The notes under the pieces: model-generated
Seen by the model: the letters and a program-made list of their open reading frames with translations, nothing else
Database searches by the model: none
What the model was told of the DNA's origin: nothing
Position numbers and translations under genes: made by a program
Assembly (NCBI GenBank): GCA_031281815.1
Contig: JAITEY010000228.1
Span: 1-5,129 of the forward strand
Direction of reading: 5' to 3'
Length of the DNA: 5,129 bases
Origin: Desulfovibrio sp.
Lineage (GTDB): Bacteria; Desulfobacterota; Desulfovibrionia; Desulfovibrionales; Desulfovibrionaceae
Shown here: positions 1 to 4,615 of the stretch, one piece after another
How the letters are laid out: each line of letters opens with the position of its first letter
Position numbering within the stretch: position 1 is the first letter of the stretch

Positions 1-1073
1 ACCCTGCCCCTGTATTGTTCCATGAGTTCCGTGATTTCCACCTCGTATTCCGGTTTGCCTTCGCCGAGGGCGACAACGCCGACGTCCATCCGCATCAGGT
101 CCGGAATAACCGCGTTCAGCAGGTCTATGCCTTTCTGCCCGCGCATACGGCCTATGAAGCCGAGAAGCGGCCGGTCCTTGAGGGCGGGGTCCAGACCCAG
201 TTCGGAAATAAGATGTTCTTTGCACTTTTGCTTCCCGGACAAGTCTTTTACGGAATAGCGGCAAGGCAGGTAAGGGTCGTCTTCGGGGTTCCAGACGGAG
301 TAGTCCGCCCCGTTGAGGATGCCGTAAAGGTGCAGTTCGCGCTGCCGTAGCGTTCCGTCCAGGCCGCAGCCGTAGCGTTCCGTCAGAATTTCACGCGCAT
401 AGCTGGGGCTGACCGTTGTCACGGCATCGGCATAGACGATGCCGCCCTTGAGCAAGTTAAAGTCCCCGTAAAATTCCACGCCGTTGATGTTCCAGGCTTC
501 GGCCGGCAATCCGCAGGAAGCGAACAGGCGGGAAGAAAAGCGGCCCTGAAAGGCCACGTTGTGGATGGTGAAGACGGTGCCCGTGTTCGCCCAGAAGTGG
601 CTTGCCGGGCGCAGGAAATGGATATAGGCGGGCAACAGCGCCGTCTGCCAGTCGTGGGCATGCACTATGGAGGGCGGCGTACCGAGGTGCTCCATGAGGG
701 CGACGGCGGCGCGGCAGAAAAAGATGAAGCGTTCCGCGTTGTCGAAATAATCGCCCTTGATCGGGTTGTTGTAATAAAAGCGACGGTCGAAATATTCGTC
801 CCTGTCTATGAAATACAACGGTACGCCCTGGTATTCGGCTTCGTAGACGTCGGCTGTTATCGGCGCCCACGGATAGCCCACCGGCAGACCGGAAACGGCA
901 AGGCGGACGCGGAAGTTGCCGGTGCTGATTCTTCCGTAAAACGGTGAAACGACCGCCGAAGGCAGGCCGGTTCTCTGCATGGCCGCGGGCAAGGCGCCCA
1001 TGACGTCCCCGAGGCCGCCGCTTTTGGAAAAAGGATACACCTCGGAGGTGACGAAAAAAACCCGCTGTGGCAT
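1..1073 (-). CDS. glgA: Glycogen (starch) synthase, GT5 family, N-terminal 357 residues; 3' end lies outside the window
   Basis: GlgA transfers glucose from ADP-glucose to the non-reducing end of a growing alpha-1,4-glucan in the cytoplasm. The frame is open from the ATG at 1071-1073 to the left edge, giving 357 codons of a family usually about 480-500 residues long. Seen in the translation: the N-terminal substrate loop KSGGLGDV (residues 17-24, counterpart of the KTGGLADV lysine loop), HAHDW (138-142, catalytic-cleft histidine), TIHNVAFQG (169-177), TTVSPSYAREI (219-229), GILNGADYSVWNP (251-263) and GRMRGQKGIDLL (308-319). In the last motif R309 and K314 match the phosphate-binding Arg/Lys pair of E. 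coli GlgA (R300, K305). The C-terminal catalytic glutamate region is off the window. A GGAG ribosome binding site (1082-1085) sits 8 nt before the ATG, and the gap to the upstream Nudix gene is 39 bp, so the two are probably cotranscribed. An out-of-frame direct repeat lies near codons 230-245. The family call is very secure; ADP-glucose rather than UDP-glucose as donor is inferred from the family. Confidence 0.97.
   Translation of the reverse strand, partial: MPQRVFFVTSEVYPFSKSGGLGDVMGALPAAMQRTGLPSAVVSPFYGRISTGNFRVRLAVSGLPVGYPWAPITADVYEAEYQGVPLYFIDRDEYFDRRFYYNNPIKGDYFDNAERFIFFCRAAVALMEHLGTPPSIVHAHDWQTALLPAYIHFLRPASHFWANTGTVFTIHNVAFQGRFSSRLFASCGLPAEAWNINGVEFYGDFNLLKGGIVYADAVTTVSPSYAREILTERYGCGLDGTLRQRELHLYGILNGADYSVWNPEDDPYLPCRYSVKDLSGKQKCKEHLISELGLDPALKDRPLLGFIGRMRGQKGIDLLNAVIPDLMRMDVGVVALGEGKPEYEVEITELMEQYRGR
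341..384. repeat. Short direct repeat inside glgA
   Basis: A 16-nt sequence, GCCGTAGCGTTCCGTC, occurs exactly at 344-359 and again at 369-384. Including the three preceding bases (GCT versus GCA) the match is 18 of 19. The copies are 25 bp apart, which is not a multiple of three, so they are read in different frames and encode different residues (TERYG versus DGTLR). The surrounding protein aligns normally with the GlgA family, so this does not look like a recent insertion. Confidence 0.9.
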
Positions 1074-1112
1074 GGCCGTATCTCCGTACACGCGGGGCGT
1101 CGCGCATGAAGG

Positions 1113-1571
1113 TTACATTCCGCAGTGTGTCGCGTGCCTTTTGCAAAAGTCGTCGAGTATCCGGTCGTGGTCGAAAACGGTACGGGGCAGTGAGGACAAG
1201 GGGAAAAAACGCGCCTCGGCCGCATCGTCGCCGCCCCGTATCGCCTCGGGGTTTTCGGCGCGGGCTGTGTATACCGTGCTGACGGTGTGCAGGCGCGGAT
1301 CGCGGCGGGGGTCGGAATAGACGCCGAGCAGGCCGCACAGGCGCACAGTGAGCCCGGTTTCCTCGAATGCCTCGCGCACGGCCGCGTCTTCCGTCGTTTC
1401 ACCCGTTTCCACGAACCCGCCGGGCAAGGCCCAGCCCAACGGCTCGAAACGCCGCGCGACCAACACTATCCCTCTGCCCGGACAGGCAATAAGCACGTCA
1501 ACGGTAGGTACGGGATGCGGCGTATGCCTGAATACGGCGCCGCATTGCGGGCATTGCGCCGAACCTTTCAC
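1113..1571 (-). CDS. Nudix hydrolase, ADP-ribose/ADP-sugar pyrophosphatase-like (152 aa)
   Basis: Nudix enzymes cleave nucleoside diphosphates linked to another moiety, using divalent metal. The complete Nudix box GX5EX7REUXEEXGU is present at residues 52-74 (G52, E58, R66, E67, E70, E71, G73). Downstream, VYSDPRRDPRLHTVS (residues 84-98) resembles ADP-ribose pyrophosphatases, which typically carry a proline about 15 residues after the box (here P88). The protein begins with a CPQC pair (C7, C10) preceding the beta-strand VPTVDVLIAC, and ends with a Cys/His-rich tail (C143, H146, H149, C150). I chose the GTG at 1569-1571 because AGGAG lies 7 nt upstream; an ATG at 1614-1616 would add 15 residues but lies inside the probable structured leader. 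The gene sits 105 bp after tsaC and 39 bp before glgA, so ADP-glucose is an attractive candidate substrate by context (inference). ADP-ribose, or another Nudix substrate, is equally possible from sequence alone. Confidence 0.93.
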   Translation of the reverse strand: MKGSAQCPQCGAVFRHTPHPVPTVDVLIACPGRGIVLVARRFEPLGWALPGGFVETGETTEDAAVREAFEETGLTVRLCGLLGVYSDPRRDPRLHTVSTVYTARAENPEAIRGGDDAAEARFFPLSSLPRTVFDHDRILDDFCKRHATHCGM

Positions 1572-1646
1572 CCTTTTTCTCCTGTATACGCCGTTCTTCG
1601 TCCGCTGCGCCCCCAAAGTCTTGTCGGACGAAAAGGGGGATGTTTT
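1572..1646 (-). promoter_or_regulatory. Candidate structured 5' leader of the Nudix-glgA transcript
   Basis: If transcription starts from the promoter at 1652-1680, the leader is about 75 nt. In RNA order it holds CCCCC (1639-1635), TTCGTCCG (1632-1625), GGGGG (1614-1610) and CGGACGAA (1604-1597). The 8-nt pair is a perfect inverted repeat with a 20-nt loop. The C5/G5 pair interleaves with it, giving the order a-b-a'-b' of an H-type pseudoknot with linkers of 2, 10 and 5 nt. The segment CCCCCTTTTCGTCC (1639-1626) is also complementary at 11 of 14 positions to GGAGAAAAAGGGTG (1582-1569), which contains the ribosome binding site and start codon. The complementarities are seen directly; folding and any regulatory role are inference. 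I recognise no known riboswitch class. Confidence 0.4.
1579..1583 (-). promoter_or_regulatory. Ribosome binding site that fixes the GTG start of the Nudix gene
   Basis: On the minus strand AGGAG occupies 1583-1579, followed by a 7-nt A/G spacer and the GTG codon at 1571-1569. This is the best Shine-Dalgarno match near the Nudix gene and favours the GTG over the ATG 45 nt upstream. The segment GGAGAAAAAGGGTG, spanning this site and the start codon, is partly complementary to an upstream leader segment (see the leader entry). Confidence 0.75.
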
Positions 1647-1651
1647 TTCAA

Positions 1652-1680
1652 AAGATAGCGCATAGTGCGGATAAACTCAA
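1652..1680 (-). promoter_or_regulatory. Probable sigma-70-type promoter for the Nudix-glgA unit
   Basis: On the minus strand a -35 box TTGAGT (1680-1675, 4 of 6 to TTGACA) is separated by exactly 17 nt from a -10 box TATCTT (1657-1652, 4 of 6 to TATAAT). The -35 box overlaps the tsaC stop codon (1679-1677). The start point would fall near 1645. This promoter would let the Nudix-glgA pair be transcribed independently of tsaC, although read-through from tsaC is also possible since no terminator is visible between them. Confidence 0.5.
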
Positions 1681-2354
1681 GATTTTCCTGAATTCGGCCC
1701 TGAGTCCGGGCAGCGAAAATTTGCGGCGGGTGCGACGACGACGAAACCGGCTTCTTTCAGGCGGGCTTCGGTGACGGCGCCTGCGCGCAGCACATGCAGC
1801 GTTCCGTCGGCCGCGAGGTCCACAATCGTCGAGGGCGGGCCGCCCGAAGGGGCAGGACCGGCGCAATAAATCCCGGCCGTTCCCCGCAGCAGTTCCGGGG
1901 CCAGTTCTTTCGGGTCCGCTGTTGCGGGCATGAAGCTGATGTTCGCGCTGGTGGCGACAAGCGGCAGCCCGCAGGCCAGACAAAGGTCGCGCGCCGCGGG
2001 ATGCGCGGGCACGCGCACGGCAACCCGGCCGCTCCCGGCCGTCAGCAGCGGCGGAAGATCCGGCCGGGCATCGAAAAGGACGGCAAGCGGCCCCGGCCAG
2101 AAGGCGTCCGCAAGGCGCAGGGCGTGTGGGGAAACATGCGCCGCGGCAAGCCCGAGCTGCCCGCGCCCCCCTATAATCACCGGCAGCGCTTTGTCGGGCG
2201 GGCGCTTCTTCAAACTGAAGATCGCGGCTACTGCGCCGGCGTCCGTAATGCCGCAGCCCAGGCCGAAGACGCTTTCCGTGGGGAACAGCACCGCTTTCCC
2301 CCGGCGGACGGCATCCGCCGCTTCCGCGAGAGTAAGGCTCCGCCCGCAGTCCAT
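1677..2354 (-). CDS. tsaC: L-threonylcarbamoyladenylate synthase, TsaC/YrdC/Sua5 family (225 aa)
   Basis: TsaC makes threonylcarbamoyl-AMP from threonine, bicarbonate and ATP; TsaD with TsaB and TsaE then transfers the group to A37 of ANN-decoding tRNAs (t6A). The translation is a single YrdC domain: PTESVFGLGC (residues 25-34), SLKKRPPDKALPVII (47-61, the KxR substrate loop), FWPGPL (85-90), SGRVAVRVP (108-116), VATSANIS (133-140), STIVD (175-179) and HVLRAG (187-192). At 225 residues it is somewhat longer than E. coli TsaC (about 190) and far shorter than two-domain Sua5 proteins, so the Sua5 C-terminal domain is absent; roughly 20 C-terminal residues past the domain are not assignable. The ATG is preceded by GGGAGGAG (2371-2364) with a 9-nt spacer. 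Just upstream, a 6-bp hairpin with a 4-nt loop (2373-2388) lies next to the ribosome binding site. It is divergent from rlmH, another translation-linked modification gene. TsaC is preferred to YciO-type paralogues because the KxR and SxN motifs are intact. Confidence 0.94.
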   Translation of the reverse strand: MDCGRSLTLAEAADAVRRGKAVLFPTESVFGLGCGITDAGAVAAIFSLKKRPPDKALPVIIGGRGQLGLAAAHVSPHALRLADAFWPGPLAVLFDARPDLPPLLTAGSGRVAVRVPAHPAARDLCLACGLPLVATSANISFMPATADPKELAPELLRGTAGIYCAGPAPSGGPPSTIVDLAADGTLHVLRAGAVTEARLKEAGFVVVAPAANFRCPDSGPNSGKS

Positions 2355-2444
2355 CTCTCGTTACTCCTCCCAGACCGTAAGCACGGCCTTCGCAGGGAAA
2401 TCACTCCGCAGGCAAACGCCGCAGGCCGATGCCGGTGCGAGCAT

Positions 2445-2473
2445 TTGCGTCCGCGAGGCGAAACGCGTATACT
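2445..2473 (+). promoter_or_regulatory. Probable sigma-70-type promoter for rlmH
   Basis: TTGCGT (2445-2450, 4 of 6 to TTGACA) and TATACT (2468-2473, 5 of 6 to TATAAT) are separated by exactly 17 nt. The start point would be near 2480, giving a 5' leader of about 40 nt before rlmH. It lies in the 166-bp divergent region between tsaC and rlmH. Confidence 0.5.
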
Positions 2474-2494
2474 GCATCGCCGCGCGGAGGACAA
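2466..2494 (-). promoter_or_regulatory. Candidate promoter for tsaC, sharing its -10 with the rlmH promoter
   Basis: On the minus strand TTGTCC (2494-2489, 4 of 6) is followed after exactly 17 nt by TATACG (2471-2466, 4 of 6). The -10 overlaps the plus-strand -10 TATACT (2468-2473) because GTATAC is its own reverse complement. Transcription would begin near 2459 and leave a tsaC leader of about 100 nt. It is weaker than the plus-strand candidate. Confidence 0.35.
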
Positions 2495-2520
2495 GAAACC
2501 GCGCGGGGAAGCACCGGGAA

Positions 2521-2988
2521 ATGCGCACAACAAAACTCATAGCCGTGGGACGCATCCGGTGCGGTTTTTGGAGTGACGCCTGCGCCCGGTATACTGAACG
2601 TCTGCGACGTTTCGGTGTGCGTCTTGAAGAAGCGGCAGTGAAGGACGGCGATGCGGGACTGTCCCCCGCAGAACGCAGGGAGCAGGAAGGTGAACGCATA
2701 CTCGGCAGAATCCGGCCCGCGGACGTAGTGTTCTGCCTTGACGAAACGGGCGGGGAGAAAACCTCCGCGGAATTTGCGGCGCTCGTGCGCGGCCTGCACG
2801 ATGCCGGGCGCATCCCCTGTTTTGTCGTCGGCGGCCCGGACGGGCTGGCTCCCCGTGTACCGGCGGCGGCGGAACACGTTCTCTCCCTGGGGCGCATGAC
2901 CTTACCGCACGAGCTTGCCCGCGTCCTGCTTCTGGAGCAGTTGTACAGGGCCGAGAACATCATCCGGAATACGCCGTACCACCGCTGA
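2521..2988 (+). CDS. rlmH: 23S rRNA (pseudouridine(1915)-N3)-methyltransferase RlmH (155 aa)
   Basis: RlmH is a SPOUT-class enzyme that uses S-adenosylmethionine to methylate N3 of pseudouridine 1915 in helix 69 of 23S rRNA, acting on assembled 70S ribosomes as a homodimer. The 155-residue length equals that of E. coli RlmH. Seen here: N-terminal KLIAVGRI (5-12), VFCLDETGG (70-78), the SAM-knot segment FVVGGPDGL (101-109), and the family signature LGRMTLPHELARVLLLEQLY (123-142) ending in RNTPYHR (149-155), whose conserved C-terminal Tyr-His-Arg contributes to catalysis. The frame stays open far upstream, but that part is antisense to tsaC; the ATG at 2521 gives the family length and follows a modest GGGGAA (2505-2510) at 10 nt. 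It lies 121 bp before the degP-type gene on the same strand with no convincing terminator between, so partial cotranscription is possible. Confidence 0.97.
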   Translation: MRTTKLIAVGRIRCGFWSDACARYTERLRRFGVRLEEAAVKDGDAGLSPAERREQEGERILGRIRPADVVFCLDETGGEKTSAEFAALVRGLHDAGRIPCFVVGGPDGLAPRVPAAAEHVLSLGRMTLPHELARVLLLEQLYRAENIIRNTPYHR

Positions 2989-3048
2989 ACGGCGGGACCG
3001 ACGGACACGGAAGGTGCGGTTTTTTGTTCCGCATCCGGCTTTCGCCTC

Positions 3049-3076
3049 TTTACACGGCACGAATACGTCGTATGTA
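3049..3076 (+). promoter_or_regulatory. Possible promoter and operator-like palindrome upstream of the degP-type gene
   Basis: TTTACA (3049-3054, 5 of 6 to TTGACA) is followed after 16 nt by TATGTA (3071-3076, only 3 of 6 to TATAAT). The perfect odd palindrome ATACG-T-CGTAT (3063-3073) covers the end of the spacer and the first half of the -10, where a repressor could act. I see no clear sigma-E or sigma-32 consensus, although those factors control degP in enterobacteria. The start point would be near 3083. Confidence 0.3.
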
Positions 3077-3109
3077 ACGGGCAAACATAACGCATTGAAC
3101 GAGGTACCT

Positions 3110-4555
3110 ATGATACGAAGACATTTTTTCCCCGCAGGCGCCGCCCTGTTGTTGATTATTGCCTTGTTTTCCGCCTCCCCGGCCCCGGCCGCGCCGCCGC
3201 CGGCCGACTTCCGCGACCTGGTCAAGGCGGCCATCCCCGCCGTCGTCAACGTCAGTACTGAACGCACGGAAGATGTCCGCTCTCTCGGCAACCCCTTCGA
3301 CTTCTTCCGGGGACATCCGGATATGGAGCGTTTTTTCGGCCCCTTTGAGGACTTTTACAACCGCGGCGCTCCGTCGCGCCCGCGCACTTCGCACTCCCTC
3401 GGCTCGGGCTTCATCATTTCGTCCGACGGCTATATTGTCACCAACAATCACGTCGTCGAGGGCGCCGATGTCATCACCGTGCATCTCGGCGGCAAAAACA
3501 AGGAAGACAACAAATACACGGCCGAACTCGTGGGCGCCGACCCGGAAACGGACCTGGCCCTGTTGAAAATCAACGAAAACAATCTGCCCTTTCTCAGCTT
3601 CGGCGACTCCGAGGTGCTGGAAGTCGGCGAATGGGTGCTGGCCATGGGCAGCCCCCTCGGCCTGGATCACACGGTCACCGCAGGCATAGTGTCCGCCAAG
3701 GGCCGCAATATACAGTCCGGCTCATACGACGATTTCCTGCAGACCGACGCCTCCATCAACCGAGGCAACAGCGGCGGCCCGCTGCTCACCATGAACGGCG
3801 AAGTGGTGGGCATCAACACCGCCATCGCCCAGCGCGCCCAGGGCATCGGCTTTGCCATTCCCTCCGGCATGGCCAAGCGTATCATCAGTGATTTGAAAGA
3901 ACACAAGAAAGTCAGCCGGGGCTGGTTGGGCGTGACCATACAGAACGTGGACGACGCCATGGCCAAAGCATTGGGCATGAAAGACAACAAAGGCGCGCTG
4001 GTGAACACCGTACATGCCGGCCAGCCGGCGGCCGAGGCGGGCATCAAGGAAGGCGACGTCATCATTGCCGTCAACAAGGAAAAAATCGAAAACACGGAAC
4101 AGTTGTTGCGCGCCGTGGCCCTGCTGACGCCGGGCAGTACCGCGCAGATCACCGTATGGCGGGACGCCGCGGAAGTGAACGTCACCCTCACTGTGGCCGA
4201 GCGCGGCAGCGGGTTGAGCGCGTCGGGCGAAAAAGGCGACAAAACTGCGCCTTCGGCGGGGAATCCGCTCGGACTGAAAGTGCGTCCGGTGACTCAGGAA
4301 GACATGCGGCGTTTCAATCTGAACAGCACCGCAGGCCTGCTCATCGTGTCCGTCGAGGAAAAAGGCCCGGCGGGCAAAGCCGGTCTGCAGGCCGGAGACG
4401 TCATCACCGCCGTGAATATGCGCACCGTGCATTCGACGGCGGAGTTCAATACGGAGATAAGCAAGGCGGGAAAGCAGCGCGGCGCGGTCGTGCTGCACAT
4501 TTCGCGTCAGGGCAAGGTGTTCTTCAAGGCCATAGACTTGAACAAGAATAAATAG
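3110..4555 (+). CDS. degP: DegP/DegQ (HtrA) family periplasmic serine endoprotease with two PDZ domains (481 aa)
   Basis: HtrA proteases degrade or refold misfolded envelope proteins. The product has a signal peptide: basic MIRRH, a hydrophobic core (about residues 10-21) and a SASPAPAA cleavage region near residue 27-28, so the mature protein is periplasmic. The trypsin-like domain (about 34-260) carries the full triad: H114 in TNNHVVEGAD, D148 in ETDLALL and S221 in GNSGGP. An aromatic and Pro-rich segment (about 61-92) corresponds to the LA loop. PDZ1 spans about 270-362, starting at RGWLGV, and PDZ2 about 386-478, joined by a Ser/Gly/Lys-rich linker. The length matches DegP/DegQ/MucD (about 455-480). 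The start at 3110 is preceded by GAGG (3101-3104) at 5 nt and places the signal peptide at the N-terminus; the longer open frame upstream overlaps rlmH and is rejected. DegP versus DegQ cannot be separated from sequence alone; the LA loop looks closer to DegQ/MucD in length. A long hairpin follows 2 nt after the TAG. Confidence 0.96.
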   Translation: MIRRHFFPAGAALLLIIALFSASPAPAAPPPADFRDLVKAAIPAVVNVSTERTEDVRSLGNPFDFFRGHPDMERFFGPFEDFYNRGAPSRPRTSHSLGSGFIISSDGYIVTNNHVVEGADVITVHLGGKNKEDNKYTAELVGADPETDLALLKINENNLPFLSFGDSEVLEVGEWVLAMGSPLGLDHTVTAGIVSAKGRNIQSGSYDDFLQTDASINRGNSGGPLLTMNGEVVGINTAIAQRAQGIGFAIPSGMAKRIISDLKEHKKVSRGWLGVTIQNVDDAMAKALGMKDNKGALVNTVHAGQPAAEAGIKEGDVIIAVNKEKIENTEQLLRAVALLTPGSTAQITVWRDAAEVNVTLTVAERGSGLSASGEKGDKTAPSAGNPLGLKVRPVTQEDMRRFNLNSTAGLLIVSVEEKGPAGKAGLQAGDVITAVNMRTVHSTAEFNTEISKAGKQRGAVVLHISRQGKVFFKAIDLNKNK

Positions 4556-4557
4556 TG

Positions 4558-4601
4558 TTGATGCGCAATCAATCATGTCCGCATGGTTGATTGCGCATCG
4601 A
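4558..4601. terminator. Long inverted repeat between convergent degP and fusA, probable bidirectional terminator or 3'-end stabiliser
   Basis: Arms 4560-4577 (GATGCGCAATCAATCATG) and 4582-4599 pair over 18 bp with one T-G wobble, around a TCCG tetraloop (UNCG type in RNA). One wobble and one T-A pair extend the stem to 20 bp. It starts 2 nt after the degP stop and ends 14 nt before the fusA stop codon (both genes converge on it). No clean U-tract follows in the degP direction; in the fusA direction the RNA continues with a loosely U-rich ACACTATTTATTCTTG. Position and symmetry argue for transcript 3'-end formation in both directions; the mechanism is inferred. Confidence 0.65.
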
Positions 4602-4615
4602 AATCCGCCCCGGCG

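Noticed and set aside
457..1338. A 293-codon minus-strand open frame overlapping glgA and the Nudix gene
   Set aside because: It lies in another frame of two confidently identified genes, is Arg/Pro-rich with no recognisable domain, and is the usual by-product of GC-rich coding DNA.
1930..2520. A possible 197-residue N-terminal extension of RlmH
   Set aside because: The extension is antisense to tsaC and through the promoter region, while the ATG at 2521 gives exactly the usual 155-residue RlmH.
1794..2576. A 260-codon plus-strand open frame antisense to tsaC
   Set aside because: Composition is Arg/Gly/Ala-rich low-complexity, no family motif is visible, and the opposite strand encodes an intact TsaC.
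2981..3033. Possible intrinsic terminator after rlmH at the T6 run (3020-3025)
   Set aside because: The only pairings are a 5-bp stem with a 30-nt loop ending at the T-run, or a stem (GGTGCGG with CCGCATCC) that has the T-run in its loop; neither forms a credible terminator.
2401..3095. Minus-strand open frames of 158 and 244 codons antisense to rlmH
   Set aside because: Ser/Arg/Pro-rich shadow translations with no domain; the plus strand carries an unmistakable RlmH.
2915..3109. A possible 65-residue N-terminal extension of the DegP-type protease
   Set aside because: It overlaps the end of rlmH in another frame and would bury the clear signal peptide that begins at the ATG at 3110, which has its own GAGG site.
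2989..3109. Small gene in the 121-bp gap between rlmH and the protease gene
   Set aside because: No start codon with a ribosome binding site opens a useful frame there; the gap is better explained as promoter and leader.
3722..4576. A 284-codon minus-strand open frame antisense to the protease gene
   Set aside because: His/Gly/Val/Asp-rich shadow typical of the reverse complement of GC-rich codons; no motif and no ribosome binding site of note.
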